A stretch of DNA of 64,000 bases. Source: Nemania diffusa (lineage: Eukaryota; Ascomycota; Sordariomycetes; Xylariales; Xylariaceae). The stretch is from positions 5,098,001 through 5,162,000 of the forward strand of contig JBBPUQ010000004.1 in the NCBI GenBank assembly GCA_038501195.1. Direction: 5' to 3'. Below the pieces are notes generated by a model. That model was given only the letters and a program-made list of their open reading frames with translations. It was not told where the DNA came from and did no database searches. Numbering within the stretch: the stretch's first letter is position 1; every line of letters begins with the position of its first letter. Below are positions 1 through 14,965 of the stretch, piece by piece. The translations under genes were made by a program, and so were the position numbers.

Positions 1-3000
1 CTAGATACAATGAGCTAGAAGGGCTGCAATCTAATGGTTTCTGTGAATCAGGGCAGATATTGACGGTAGATAGACGGGCGACTTATCGTGACTTGATCGT
101 TTGGCGTTGGGGCATATATTTACATAAGTAAGTACTTAGTTCTTGTTGACATAGGTTTTTGATACTCTTAAATAGTATACCGAACTCATATTAATGAATT
201 GGAATGACCCTACATATCTAGATATTAGGGGGGTTGGATGGATACTGTATAAATAGTGAGAAAGTTGCCCAGATTACGGTTCGGATGATATAGTTTATTC
301 TACGTTTCTACATTAGTCGTTCTAGATGCCATGAAAGTAAAATTCTTGATTCTTCATATTCGGTGTTCGATAAATTGAATACAACTACCTACTAGCAGTA
401 TCTACTCAAACATATCGCTAGCATACCAACGCCTCGAATCTAAGCAAGCGTCGAATCTAGTATATAATACGATAGGCAAGAGGGGATAGCCACATGCGTT
501 GAATACAATTCTTGCTCGAAATATGAATTTGTACCCCTAATTGACCTTGGGAGTTTGACGCTTTAGCGGCCAATAGTCAAAAGTGATAGGTAATTTAGAG
601 TCATTCGTGGGTTTATGTTCACAAGGCCTTCAATATGCGTCGTATCTATTAGCCAATGCTAAGAATATGATACCTTAGAATATCTGTGCCGTGAACTATG
701 TACCGTAGTTCTTTGGACCATCACTCTCATGCATATGAATCACAAAACTAACTAGTCCCCATCACTCACATTGCATCAATATACGCAGTATATGTCACAG
801 ATTCGGAATTTTCTCAAACTTGAATTTGAATGCTACCCCAAATATCATAGTGTAAGATAAACATGTTCTGATGAATCATAAGGCTTCTATACCCTCTGTC
901 TATCTATATGTCTTATCAAGAGACTGAGATGAATAGGTACATGGATGCTCCGAGTCCGATAGAGGAAACTAGACTCGGCCATGCATTAATATAATTGCCA
1001 TTCTGCAGGCGGCCCTCGTGGGGGATATTAACCGGGGGAGAATCAAGGCAACTCGAGCCCCCTCGCCCATACACCTATCGTGAAAGTCTCCGAGGCCGCA
1101 AGCTCCCCCTCTCGGCCTTGAATCGCCGTGCTGATGGTTAGCAATTTAGGATTACGATAGGTGTTCGGCGAGCAAGGCCTAGACCGTAAGCATATATTGG
1201 TCTCACGGCATCCAATGTATTGATGACAGGCAGAAGGCCAACTCAGTCGAGTAGCGAATCGGTTGATCGGTGAATCGATGATCCTACAGAGCAAGACATG
1301 TCAAAGTAAGGCGGACGTTGGACAGCCCTTTCCCCGCTCTGTCTCGAGCAGGACAAATACCAGCCGTGTCTGAGAAGTCACGCAAAACGACGGCCAGGCG
1401 CAGCAGGCGACGGAAAAAGCAAACAAACGTGAAACAAACAGGCCTTTAGGAGAGGTGATAATGTACATAATTGCACAGCAATGATAACGAGGCCGCAAGC
1501 TTATTGGCCATATAATTAGCTAGCCTTCTTTTTCTCTACGAAAATATAGTGCTGGTTACGACTCTGGACACAATGGGGGAAGGTGATGAAGCCTGTTAGG
1601 AGACGAGGTTACGATATCACGAAATAGGTAGGTTTCAGTACCATTTTATCTATATAGAAGACTATTAGGAGTTCTAAGGGGTGTATAGGTATGCAAAAGC
1701 ATGGATGGACAATACTAAGGTAGGTAAGCAGGTGACGGATCGTGGTCTCGGGCAGTTGCTGTCATGACTTTCGATCGCCAGCGTCTACATACGCGCTATA
1801 CTGTAGTAGGTATCATGACTTATCAGTGAAACAGCGCATATATGCTCAGATAGAGCTGCCATGGTTCTCTATTGCCAGATACGGCATGTCTACCTAGGCA
1901 TGGCAAGCGAATAGCACGTAAGCCGCCCAGCATCTGGTCCGAAACAAAACGAAAGTCTTGTCAGCGCGCTTCCTGCACGCCCCTGACTGACGGCTTGTCG
2001 CCGATGCAACCTGGGGGGGCGTGGGATGCGAAGTACAATCTCGGGTAGCCATGTTGGGAACCATTCTTCTGCAGATATCACGAGCTGTGGCTCGCGGATC
2101 GGCAGCTTTTTTTTGTTTGTTCTGCGCATTCATGCCTTGGGCGCTTGAGTCTCGCTCAACACGAGGCTGTTTCACCACTGCGCTGCGCAGATCATTAAAA
2201 AAACGTGAGGGTGGGCATGTGTGAGAGCGAGAAATTTTTTTCTCTTACGCCTTCGACAGAGACACAATTGGTGCCGCCGGCAAACCATCACACAACTGCC
2301 TGCCACGAGGACCCTGCGGGTAGTGTACGTCAGTGTTCTTAGTCCGCAAATGAGGCGAAGCGAAGATTCTGTGCAAGGACCTGCTGCGCGTGGATTTGAG
2401 GGCCTGGACGCATCTCAGACGGAGAAACAGTCTACCTTGGCTGGCTGGCCGGCCAGAGGATATGTACTAAACGATGTGAGCCCAGTCGAATGGATCGTCA
2501 CTACGGCCGGCGGGAATGGTACACCAACGGTGCAATATTAGATACCTACATACCTCTATCTACACTACGCAGTAGGTAGGTATACTACACTAGTTCTCCC
2601 GACTGTCGTTCACGTCCGTCGGCGGCATGACGCTGCTACCAGTTGGTCCACATTGACAGGCGGATGTGCCGCTCAGCTAGCCATCACAAGCATGAAATCT
2701 CACGCCATCTCCCACCTAACCCCGAGGCGCCAATACCCACGGCTCTGGGACAGGATTTTTTGTCAGGATGCCTACAGTATAGGCCTCCCTGGGGCTGGCT
2801 GGTAGCGCCTCGCCCCTGGCGCAAGAGCATGGTAGATACCGTAGTATGTACATACAGTAGTGATGCTTCTAGACTTTGTAGTTGTAGGCTGTAAGTATGT
2901 AGGGGCGTAGTATACCTATCCACCGTATCTACACTATAACGTGGGATGTATGATTAACGCGCGCGCCCCCTAGCCCCTCTTGGCCTTGATCCGTTGCGTT

Positions 3001-3449
3001 CGCTCGGGAAGGCCCGGAAATACAGTTATATATGGAAAGGGAGTGGGAAGCAAGCCCGCAATCCTGTGTCGCATGCTCTGTTAGCGCCAACAGTCTTCTC
3101 CTGATACCTACCCTTCAGTAGATCCTACGCGTACATACACTAACCTACGAGATAGCGTACCATCCATCCATGTGGTGTTTCCCGTATGTGCGTAGTGTGT
3201 GGAATATACATAGATAGTTCACGGACTTCATGTGGCTGGGCCGGAGAGCGAGCTTGCGCGCGCGCGCCCGTGTCGCAACGTGGGATGCTGGGTTCCGAGA
3301 TGCTGGGCGACGGCTCATCAAACAGCCAAGAGGAAGGGATATCTCTGTTGGTATACGTATGTAAACACGCCGAAGGTGTGGCAAGCCACAGAGGTGCCGG
3401 TTGGCCGATTGATTGGGGGCATACATAGACGAGCTGTCTACATACATAT

Positions 3450-3465
3450 CTACCTACCTACCTAC
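3450..3465. repeat. (CTAC)4 microsatellite
   Basis: Four perfect CTAC units. This is one of many CCTA/TAGG tetranucleotide runs in the gene-poor left part of the window. Confidence 0.9.
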
Positions 3466-4784
3466 TGTACATACCATAGACTTCTATTGATGGTAAGCAT
3501 GAGAGCCCAGGTTAGACTAGACCAGAGCATAACAAAACATGGCTGTAGAGGCGGCCACAACCGAAATGCGAGAACCATTAGACAAACCTTTAGGTCCCAG
3601 GTGACCGGAAAACCTGGCTCTCTGCTTGGGGGCCCGGAGCGCTTGGGAACATTTGTCGTCGCCAAGAATTTTGGTTTTTCTCTCTCTTCGTCACACTATC
3701 TGTAAGTACCTACAAACAAACGGCCGTTTAAACCGGGGGGGCGTGTATGTGTGATACCTAGATACGCATCAGGTAGATGTTGTGTGTGCGAACCGACGAC
3801 AGACGGTGGCGCAATAGCGTTACCACGTCCTCGGCGCGCGTGGCGGCCAATGGGCGTCGACCAGAGATGACAATCCTAAGGGATCTTCGCAGCGTAATTC
3901 GGTGGCTTGCCGGTTCTTGCCCTGTCGTCAGGGAAGCTGGATCTCCGTCCTAGCCTTACCAGACCACCCACCGTCACTAAGGTTAGTTAGTTAGTAGATA
4001 TGTACATACACTAGGTACGGCGTGGACACTACCTAGACTACTATTACACTAGATACAAGCGAATGGCCAACACCGAGAGAGAGAGGAGTGGATAGTAATC
4101 GTGATGGGGCGGAAACACAGAGCTCAGCTCGCTCCTGATTTCAAGCTGTGAGTGGTCCATGTCGTCGCAGTGCTGCTCCCATGTATGCCTCTCTCCTCTA
4201 GAGCACATGCCTGTCTGCATATAGGTGGCGCAGTTCCCAACTGTACTGCCCACTGCGTAAGAATAATAAGAAAGACCATACTTGTAAAAGACATAGCTAA
4301 TCCCTACGCTGCATAGCGTATGTTGAGTCCGGAAGTCTGGGGCTCCGTGATGGAATCCTAACTTCACTTAGGTAGTCCGGAGCATTTAGACTCGGCTACT
4401 TTCGGTGAGCGAAGTTCAAGCTTATTCTGTACAGTAGTAGATAATTGATTATCCTCCTGAGACCATCCCACGACGCTGAGACTGATGATACTATAATTTA
4501 GTTCGTATAGTCTACGTACGCTAGTTAACGAACCATGGGCATAGTAGGCCGCTCGATCCGTACCGTCTGGGATATAGGGCTTTTTTTTATGGTAAATGAG
4601 GGCGCCTCCGACCCAATCGCATGGGTGGTTCGATCGTCGGGTGAAGCTAATAGCGCCTTGTTTTTTTTTCTTTCTACATCCGTTTTGCAAAACGTGACGC
4701 TGCTCGGATGCAATGGTTCATGCAATACCTACTTACACAAGGTACAAGGTAGGTCAGGTAGCGTAGTCGTAGGCACACCCATGT

Positions 4785-4802
4785 CGACGACGACGACGAC
4801 GA
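4785..4802. repeat. (CGA)6 microsatellite
   Basis: Six perfect CGA units in non-coding sequence. Confidence 0.9.
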
Positions 4803-5072
4803 GGACTGCACAGGGGAAATGGGCTATACTACTGCATGCAATACTGCTACCTATGTACTGCATAATAACAATATGTAGCCATCGGCCAATGCGGAGTGAG
4901 AGAAAAAGGGGGGGCGTGTCGGCCGGGAAGTGAGACAAAAGAAAGTTTCACGCAATCTCTCGTGCGAGCGACGGCATCGCCCGTTACAGTATTCCGTCGC
5001 TGCCGCAGCAGCACAAGCAGCTGAGGTCGTGCAACGATTATTATTAAATATCTACCTACATACAGCGAAGCA

Positions 5073-5090
5073 CAGCAGCAGCAGCAGCAG
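5073..5090. repeat. (CAG)6 microsatellite
   Basis: Six perfect CAG units. No supported gene reads through it. Confidence 0.9.
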
Positions 5091-5340
5091 GCCACGAAGG
5101 TCAGGGTTACCCGACGCGCAGAGTACGCAAGTAGGGTAGGATAATGCAGTCGCAGCGCATTTCCGACCAAAAGGTGGCGTCAGTTTGTTCTTTTATCTTG
5201 CCATCCTGATTTCCTACGCATAGATCTCGACAGATCTCGACTTAAGCGACGCGGTTTCCAGGTCGCTGCAACGCCTCGGAATAGCTCACGTGGGGGAAGT
5301 AAGAGAGGGAAAGAGAACGCGATAGCTACAGTACTAGTAT

Positions 5341-5372
5341 TGTATGTATGTATGTGTAGGTAGGTAGGTAGA
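5341..5372. repeat. compound (TGTA)n-(GGTA)n microsatellite
   Basis: A short TGTA run is followed by a GGTA run. It belongs to the same tetranucleotide class that recurs near 2,570, 3,450, 10,585, 12,213, 24,267 and 26,473. Confidence 0.85.
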
Positions 5373-7000
5373 GTGGGATACCTACATAGTATGCGTACTA
5401 TGTAGGTCACAAGATCAATTCTCGTCCCATCGTCCATCGAACGCCGCCTCTAACGGGACATGTTTCATTGCGAGGTCTGGCCGCTGCCGATGCCGTTGTG
5501 CGATATGATAGATCATTTCATACCGGTTCCATGGCATGGCCGAGGCCAAGACCCCGACCTATCTAGGGTTGTACCTGGGGTAAGTGTTGGGATTTCGTGA
5601 TAGGATGCATTCGTTCAGTGCCAGTGTCCTGGGAGTCGAGATGAGCCGGGAATTACTATGCTTGACAAATTTGATCCAGGCACTGTCTCGTTCACCTGAG
5701 CATGCATGACAGGACCAAGACCACAACATGCTTCTAGCGCACGTTGCCTACATACTGATAGTACATATAGTACAGAGTAGGCATACCACATACACTAGTG
5801 TAGTGTAGGAGCTCCGGTGGAGGGACAATAAGCATCACCTTACAGTAGCCCAGCTAATGGTATGATATGATTTGACTCCTGGATGTCGTATGGCGCATAG
5901 TTCGGTAAATGAAAACTGCAGCACGACTATTTCGGTCACCAAACCCTGTCACCAAGAGTCTGGGGAAATCCTGGGATCACCCCTGTGTCCAGAGAGTCCT
6001 GACTCCTGACCAGATCCTGACCATGGAGAGACAGACGCACAAGCCAGGCTCGTCACTTTGAAACCAACACCACATTAGCCTGCCTCTTGTTGCTGTATGC
6101 GTATGTACGCAGTTGCTCGATTCTATAAGATGCATTTCTACATTCTGGTACGCACTATCTAGGAAATCCGCTGATGAGTCTGAGCAGCTGATTACTCAAC
6201 CACCTGACGCGTATCCTATACCATAGAACTACTTTAGTATACACATCGCGTACGGAAACTAGAACTAGTTGGTTGAGAGAGCCGATACTGTTCCTGTTGA
6301 AGCTATCTACTTACGTAGGAGTATTCACTCCGTTGTTGTCATTCTGTTATTCCCGGTCCAGCTTGATACATACCTACCTACTCTCAGTCAGTCCCCCAAC
6401 GCTAACTTAGTGAAATCCTTAAAATGAGATTTAGAAGCGCCAGGTCGTAGGAACGGCCCAAGGGTATGAAGGGAGCTCCACATGAGCCAGCTTCCCTTGC
6501 CTAGTGACTATAAGTGGCTTGGGAATAGAGAACGCGGGGGCTTAATCTCATGATTCTATTCGCTGACTGAACTGCTCCTTTAATGATCTGTGCGTTAGTC
6601 TAGATAGTCAGCCGTTACACAATCTTGGCGTCACCCACTGTAAGAAGCGTCTTATCAGTTCACTTGGGGCGAAACGAGCGAAACTTGCTTGTTTTCCACT
6701 CGACGATGACTTCAAATTAATCAACGACGTGCTGACTGTTATTAAAACCCACGCTATATTAATAACATGAAGCTCAACTAATATTTGAGTAAGTCACTAA
6801 GGATACCCTTGTATAACAGCGTCGTGCTATAGTATATATTTCGCGACACTACTAGGTAACCTTGCCAAGGTAATCCATACATCAGTCGAAACGGGAGATA
6901 ACTACTACCAGTAGGTATGCGCACTATCTAGGTAAAAGTATCACCTACGTCACTTGCGATTAGCCTCACTATAATCTCAGATGCTTCTATTGCATTAGAT

Positions 7001-10000
7001 GGCGGGCATCGTCGCTCGGCCATATTTAGATAGGGCACACACCTTTAGTGCGAAGACCCCCACGCATCGTGAATCGAGGAAGTATGAAGGCGATCGTCCT
7101 TAGTAGCCGCGACACTATCTGTATATACTGTTTAAGCTCCGGACCTCCAGCGGAGTTGGAGAGATCTGCGTTTCGAAATGGAAAGGCTGATCACACACGC
7201 CTACCCAGAACGGGGGTTTCTGATTACCAACAAGACCCGACAGACGCCTACATCCTCGAAGCTATCCTGAACTAGGTCCCGAGGCTCCGGGTCCAGATGA
7301 GGATTTGTAGCTAATAACAGCCATTGACGAAAAAGCCAGAGGCGGGAGAAACCGTGACGCTTGCGCAAGGGAAAAAATGGATCTGGTGCTGGTGAGACCG
7401 TCTGTTATCTATCTATGGGGTATTTTCCTACCTGCGGTAGGAATTAGCCTATACGTCGCCTTATCTGGGTGGATTGCTTCAATAAGTACCTGGTAGCCGC
7501 TTTTGTCTACTGATACAATTAGGAGCCTGCGTCGGCGGCAGCCCCTACTAACGCCATCAACGTTGCCGACCAGCAATGCCGGAGCTTGTTGGACCCAGGT
7601 GCTTGGTTCACCAGAGAGCGAGTAGGTGGCCCAGGGTCGTGAATGAGCTGCGCTGGGATATCGGTTTTAGCGACTGATGTTTTGTCGTATGATCGCATAA
7701 GCGAGCAGGGTCGATGGTAAATTTAAGAGGTTCGACTATCTAACTACCAGACTCTCGAGTTGAATGGGTTCGACGAGCTGAACCGCTTTGCTTGAACAAC
7801 GCTGTCGATGCCTCTATTGCAGCAGAGATGAGATGAGATCTCGCAATGATACCTTATTTAGGTTAAACATGATGCCTATCGTGACCCCTGAAGATCATAG
7901 TGGTGTATCTGTTTTAGAGTCTTTAATATAGGTATCCTGAGGTATAATACTATGTAACCCACCACAACCGAGCCCGCTAACATCCACACCACTAACTTAA
8001 ACCCGTCGCATCGTTCAAGACCTTAAGAGTAGCGTTATATTTTAGACGCCCTAATATAGATCTAGGGAGACACCAATCTAGACTACAAACAGATAAGTTA
8101 CGCGAATACTACTCAGTAGTACTGTAATACTGTAATACTGGAAGAGACCACCAGGTGCGAAGTTGAACGAAAGCGATGGGATGAATAACCTTATGGAGGG
8201 AGCCGAACTGTCGGCGATGGAGGCGTTCATGTGACTTGCACGCCATGCGCTTCCCTTGTTGCTGTGCCACTGGGCCACCTATCGTATCATCGAAGGCCGA
8301 AACGGTCCATAGTGTGTGCGTCTTAGGTGATATCGGCACCCTCATCTGTAAGGTACTGACTGAGCATTGCGCGTTTCTCGCAAGTCTTTGGCTACGAAGT
8401 GCCCTGCTGTGCACGATAGTCTATTCACTAACGTAGAGGCCGACAGGTCAGATCTTAGGCTGTCATCTCGGTGGTCAGCCGTGTGCCACGAGCGCAGCCG
8501 ACCCTTCATGCTTGGTGCCTGCATATGAGAAGACCTTGGGACAACGTCATCATCATGAAGGAAATATTTTTTTTTTCTTCTCCTACACCGTTTGACATGG
8601 CTTGTGGCTTGTGGCGAGACCGACAATATGACTTACCGATGGCTTCAACTTTGTTGATACCATCGAGACGACTGGTCAGCAGCCATCCGAAGCCATGCTA
8701 ACTACTGTAATACTACTTGGCGCACACTAGCTCAGTTTGTTTACGACCTCCGTCTCCCCCACCACGTCTGCCGGAAGAACCGAAGACGAGGATTAGTTTG
8801 ATGAGAAAATCCGTAGCAAATTGACGTTCGCGTCGGCATATCATGGATTTAATTTATCCGAACTCCGAAGATGATGAATCTGATAATTTGCAAGATAATG
8901 ATAATCCAACCCCAAGGCTAGCTAGCTCAGTCTGCGCTACGCTAGGTAATCGGTATCTAGACAACGATTTTTGTAACCATATCGGGCACAGTACGATCCT
9001 AGTCAGCCATCCAGTCCTACGTAAGATATCCCCAAAGACTGATACCGAGCGATGTGCTAAGTTTCGACAGGGCCGCATGAAGTCAATATCCCGAAGGGTT
9101 TTACGGAGCGAACCATGCGCCTTAAGATTGCTTTTTGGCCTCATTATCTCACCTGAGCATGACAGCGTCTAGGCACTGACTGAATGCCAAAGCACCATCC
9201 CGAATCGAGAAGGCGAGGTGAGCGAAAATGGCTAGGACAGGGCATTTCCCCAGCTGAACCAGTTCGTCGGGCCTCAGGGCTTGCTCGGCTGTCAGCAGCA
9301 ACCCAGAGATACAGGATTTCGGGTAGGGGCCTTTTGTCCTACCAGAGATTATCGGTACGACTTGCCCAGTACCACTGCCTATCTCTGGTGTAGCGGGAGG
9401 TAGCTATTTCTGATCGAACTCGTCTGTGGCACCCGTCGATTCGGAATAGCTTGCGGCGCTGTACACAGCGGTACACAACGGTACACATGGGCTCCTGAAG
9501 GAGCGCGGTGCTGAGGTATCAGGTAAGAACTTTTGTTTCGGTACACTAGTAGAGCATTAAGCTAGGGAGGGATAGAAGTCATTTTCACCTAGAGGAGGAA
9601 AATCTGACTAACATTACGGTTGGGATGATGCTAAACCATAAATCGGAAGACGAGCCTTTCAGTTTATTTGTTCCGCACAACTCCGAATAAGTCCATCATC
9701 ATCATTAGTAGTACTAGAGTCTTAACAATAATTGCTCTTGTGTCCCTTCCCTAGAATGCTTTAATCCTAGGAGTCGTACAATCTCATGAATCAAGGTAAT
9801 TTTGATAGGAAAAAGTTCCTGAGCACAAGTGCTCTAACACGGTGAAGTCCAATATTAGCGCTGACGTGACTCGACGATGCTTAGATCGGTAGTCCCAGCA
9901 CTTTGGATTCTGGTAGGGTTATGGGTGTAGTGTAGTTCGCTATTTCGAGCACGGTGTTCCGCATTTAGTGTACCGAAATTGGTCTCGAAAGGAATAGCTT

Positions 10001-13000
10001 AGGAATTTTTGCTTTGATTGGCTATAGTAGGTAGTTCATCTGGGTCCTTAGCTGAGCATGGTCTGGGTCAGTCCTGTATGTACGCATTGCCCATGATGCT
10101 TGGTCATGTTACGCTCGCTTACCCTTCTTTGCCTTCTCCTGGCCTGGTGCGTGGGTGCTAATGAAGATGATCACTAGGAACAGGTTATAATCACAGTCTT
10201 ACTATCTATTCTCCGTATGGCCCAAGGTGAACATCGTGATCTGCGATGAAGTGCCGAGGGAATGAGATAGTCAGGTGATCTATAGTGTGTGGTTACATTT
10301 TGACAAGACTATTACACAGCGTGGGGTTGGTTATTCTCGCGATATCAGAGTTTTTGTTGGTGGACAAATCCACTCTAGAAGCTGTACTACTATATGTAGC
10401 ATCAATGGTAAACATAATTTCTTGTTACCCAATTTGGGAAACTTACCGTCTGGTCTATAGCCTGGATAGATATATCGGTTTTCATACTAGCTGTCGGCTG
10501 CTTCTAGTGCACCTCTCTGCGCGTCTCGCGTGACAGTGGGGGAACCTACCTATTGAACCCCATGAGAAGATATGGATACTGCGTAGGTAGGTACTGTACA
10601 GAATATACCGCTAGCATATTTAGTATGGTATTTGGCCATTAGCGAGCGGGAAAGAAGATGAGCGCATGCATATTTGAGAAAGCTTCGTCATCGTTGAGGG
10701 ATCAACACAACTGCAGCAGCTTCGATGATACGCGCGATATGAGCAGCCAATTTAATTCGGCTTACCGCAGCCCATCATAGCCGAGAACATAGCCTGTGAA
10801 TGCAAGATAACGAGCTGGATGCAGCACTTCTTGGCCCTCGAGTGGTAGCCCGAAGCTTCTAAGCAATCGTATAGGTGCAAAATGAAGAGCCTGCGCCACT
10901 CGATGCTCTTTACGACCAACTGCATGCCCACCTACCATGAGCTGGACTCTAAACAGCTTATGGCGTCTCAGCACAGCAAAGCCCTGAAACCAAGCTGCTG
11001 TCGCTTTCGATTTTGATACTCTTGTTTGAACACCCTATCCCACACGGAGTGGCGCGCCCAGCGAAGTGCAGATGCTTGCCTTTGCCGTTGTACCCATTCT
11101 ACTCATACCTACAGGACTCTATGTAGACAGCGTGGGATGCAAGTGCATCAGGCTAAGGCAAGCTAAAGGAGAGGCGCTATACCTACCCATTTCTTGCCAA
11201 TCTTAATGAACTCACGATGCTACCATAGCGGTGCCACACGAACCTTGACGGTGAACGGTGCGGGGAACTATGAATGGAAAGCGGGCGGCTTCTGGTTCTA
11301 GAAGCACCCCACGAATACGCAATATATAGAGATCAAAGACAGGATTTTTGTCGCTTGATAGCCATATTATTTTCCATCGCCGCGACAGCCTCGCGTGGGT
11401 GACGTTCTCAAAACTTCGTATAACACCTTGCTGGTTGCTGGTGTAGGCAGAGATCATCTGAGATCGGCCGCCCTGTACGCTCGCATTAGGTTAGGTATTT
11501 GGCAAACCTCTGATACTAATACACCATTCAATCCTCTATCCAGATAGACTCTTAGGGCAGCAATGTTTTCGGTAGTGAAATGAAAAATTTTTTTACGGCT
11601 GATATTTGCCACTTGTGTTGTAAAATGCCTATGAATGCCTCAATGAATAGGATGAGACTCGTTAAAGCCTCGACTTCGGTCCGTGTACGCAGCACATAAG
11701 ACGACGCAGGCAGGCCTCACGATGATGTGTCATGTGGCAACTCTGCAGGCAGGTCGTGACGACTTGCGAGACTGAAGAACTGCATGTTCATGTCCGTTGC
11801 GTCGCGAATGGAACAAACATGGCCAAGGTGCCTCAGCACCTGCACCACCTGCATGAATCCCCCGCCTTTCTTGATGCAGGTGATTTTGAATCCGGCCTAG
11901 CTTCCTGCACTTGGTGCTATCGCTAGCCACAACCTGCGAAAATCACCCGTCGCCCTCCATCGATTTGCCCCGGGTGGCGGCAGGATCTGAGTCTGTGGAT
12001 AGTCTCGATGCGTGCAGTGAAAAGACTGCTGAGGTTGGCAGAGAGCGAGATGCGACTCTTAAGCACCGAACAGATATCTCGCATGGGCGAGAACGCTGGA
12101 TGGGCTGGTCTCGTCATTCATGGGGTGTCGTATTATGGTGACGGCATGCTCCGTGGCCTTTACTCGTTCTGCCTATCCCCACGAAGGCAGATCGTCGCGG
12201 CCACTATCAGATAGGTAGGTAAGCCGCACTACCTACCCTTCACTGGCGTAACGCAGCGTGCACAACCTAGATGCTGCATACTGGTTGTCGCAGCATGGAC
12301 ATATGCTCCCTGCCTGTACCTTGAAGCTAAACTATGATATGGATGGTGTGAAATTGCCACCGTGATTGGTGCGTACTTGAGTGCAGCTTGAGAAGAGAGG
12401 TGGTGATGAAGGGTACCCTCCATTACAATATTTCCCCATACCCTCGCGGCGTACATAGTAATAGAAGACGTCTGATGTAAGGTACAGGGCCAAGGCGGAT
12501 TTGTGGTCAAAGTTAGGCAGTTTCCGTGTAGGTCTATGTACTATAAAGACTGACTATTACAGCAGTGCAGCTGTAACTGTTACTGTTTAGAAACTTGTAG
12601 CAGGACTTCAGGAAGAAAGACCTCAGCAGTGAAAAGTTAAAATGTCCATTTATCTCTGGTGGTTAGACGATTAGGTCAACGTTGATTGTCATATGCTTGC
12701 GCTGGTGTAGTCGAAGGAAGCTTCTCGTGCAAGGAGAACGAGTATCATGAAAAGAACGTAACTAGTATCTTTAACGAACGCTTCGACTAGAGTGGATGGA
12801 GAGAGCCAAGATGATTGGTCTTGGTAGGCATCGGAGGTAGTTATGATACCACGTTGGACGAAGTTTATAGATTGCCATCAACTCTGGGCATATTAAGATA
12901 GCCAATGGAGGTGCTGAGAGAGAAACTCTTGGAGCGGATAAGAGGGCATGATATTGCTGAGTGGATAGACTCTTCTAGGGTGTGGCACGATAGTGCGTGT

Positions 13001-14246
13001 ACGCTGCATACGCATAAGTACTGAAGACGCCAGTCCGATGCTACAGAACAAGCATAGAGTCTCGTCATTGCAACCCGAAGTTTGCTGGATGGTGTTCAGG
13101 CCGCAGGATGCGCTCTCACGATCTGCCCATACTGGTGCCATCTTGGCCGATGCACCAAAGCAGGTAGCCATTGGTGGGTTTCGCCTCTATGCAATTTGAT
13201 AGCCTGATTGCCTGGATTGACAAGCCCGCTCGCTGCATGGGATACCGTGGTCGCCTTGGATCGTGGACCATACACGGCGTAGTAGGCAACCACTATTTTT
13301 GCCTGGCGCTGGCTGCTGGCTGGCTGCTGGTCGACGAAGGCTCACCCATAAAAGCATAAAAGCCCGAGGCCGTTGGAGTCGTGAATGGACACAAATCTAT
13401 GCTGTGAACCCCCACGGGTCCACCTATGGCATAGTATTGCAGCTCTCACAACCCGTCTTGCGTGGTTGGTACGGGTGAAGGGACAGATGTACTGCACCTG
13501 CTGTAGGCTGATGGATCAACACAGGGCCCGTCTCTCGAACTAGTACTGCAGGCTAGTGTTGAAGCCTGAAGGCAGATATCTATCTATAAGCATACGGGTA
13601 ACATATACGTATGCGAATGGTAGGTGGCCGAGGTAGCGAATTCACCGCGCGCGCGCTTGCCCACCACAGTCTGCAGCGGCGTGCTGGTGAGGATATCTAG
13701 AAGGTTTGGTGTTGCGCGTGCTATTCGGACCAACTACAGAGTATTCTATACCGACAGCCGCCTCGACTGGCTGGCTTGGCCTCAATACTGGTCGATTTCC
13801 GTACAATACTTCCCTCGTAGAATCAACTCAACCTGATGACACAATATCACACGATGGACTAGCAGTAAGACATGATAAACACTACCGCTTAGGGTATCAG
13901 CAGATCTTCCGTGGAGCACATGGCGGCATTGAAGCTCGCGGTTATGTGCGAGCACTACGTAAGTAATGAAATTGTGAAAAAGTGATGGCGGCAAGGTGAG
14001 AAATAATATCGTAAGGGCAGGGAAGACTTCTCCTTCTTGGGATAAGTTAGGTAGTATCTACTGTAGTACCTCTATGCGTATGTAGTAGGAGGCGGTAGGT
14101 GGTATCTATCTTTGATAGTGCGTAGGGTGAGTACTATGCGTGGTATGTATGTATGTAATATTGGGAATATTGAGACTGCCTATACGTGCTGCTGTATTGT
14201 GTATAGTTACCTACGTAGTATACGTTAAGGGATGATAGTGACGATG
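7001..14246. other. gene-free stretch, ordinary composition
   Basis: No gene is recognised. Short open frames occur on both strands, the longest about 110 codons; one at 8,843-9,172 encodes an acidic N-terminus. None resembles a family I know or links to neighbours by plausible introns. An 8-bp inverted repeat with a 3-base loop sits near 7,426-7,444. An exact TGAAAAATTTT motif occurs at 11,581. A (CG)n run lies at 13,646-13,656. Confidence 0.55.
9461..9490. repeat. 10-bp tandem repeat, three copies
   Basis: Three consecutive 10-bp units starting GTACACA, at 9,461, 9,471 and 9,481. They differ only in their last bases. Function unknown. Confidence 0.8.
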
Positions 14247-14270
14247 GTGACAGTGACAGTGACAGTGACA
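14247..14270. repeat. (GTGACA)4 microsatellite
   Basis: Four perfect 6-bp units, about 1.1 kb upstream of the Ecl1-family gene. Confidence 0.9.
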
Positions 14271-14775
14271 GCGACCTCTTTCGCTAGACACAACAAATAA
14301 AACCTCCTACCCACCTACCACTTATAAGGGAAAAGTGTGGGGGGCGTGAGCGGATTGTGGGCGCAGCTGATCACACGCCTCTCTCACGCCCTTTCTGTGT
14401 GCACTCAGGAGACATGTATAAAGGGGGGTGTCGTGATTTCAATTGTGCATCCTTTCCCCCACCCCTCCAGTTCAACACCCCCCTCTTACATATTCTGTAC
14501 AGGGCAGAGCTCTACGGGAAGAAATTTTCTGCTGCTAAAAGAGACATGCTGGGGGGCCCACATCTCTGCTGCCACCCCCCATACGCGCCCCATACGTACC
14601 TCCCATCCCTCTTTCTGTGCCACTGTCCTGCCTGTACGCCTATGATCGGCAGCAATGTCGGCGCTAAGTCAGACAAGGCCTAGCGTCTATGCAGAAAACA
14701 TTGCAAGGAGAAAACCCTGTCAACCCCCAGTCATTTCCCCCCGGTCAAAAACCAAGCGCTAAGTATTTTAGTGGA

Positions 14776-14796
14776 CCCACCCAGATTGGACTGTGG
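14776..14796 (+). promoter_or_regulatory. duplicated upstream element, copy 1
   Basis: The block reads CCCACCC, then GATTGG, then CTGTGG. It recurs at 14,966-14,986 with two small changes. It contains ATTGG, the complement of CCAAT. It lies about 0.6 kb upstream of the Ecl1-family start. A regulatory role is inferred only from the duplication and position. Confidence 0.3.
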
Positions 14797-14965
14797 CCCC
14801 ACCGAAGACATCAGACCAGTAACCCTGGCTTCTCTGCTCATCGAGACCCTCTCTGATGTGACTGCGTAGATACTCTGTATTCTGTAGGCCTGCTACCTAC
14901 AGGTATGTACGGTCCTGTACAATCCCTACTGTAGGTACCTAGCTTGAGGTACGTACTGCCTCGTA

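Larger units (their letters stand above)
1..7000. other. gene-free stretch, mixed composition
   Basis: I see no gene here. The open frames are short (at most about 160 codons), overlap on both strands, show no family resemblance and no convincing intron-exon structure. The first 1 kb and roughly 6.1-7.0 kb are somewhat AT-rich; the rest is of ordinary composition. The stretch is sprinkled with short TAGG/CCTA runs and small triplet microsatellites listed separately. A (GC)n run lies near 3,249-3,262. No tRNA, rRNA, telomere repeat or transposon end was recognised. Confidence 0.6.
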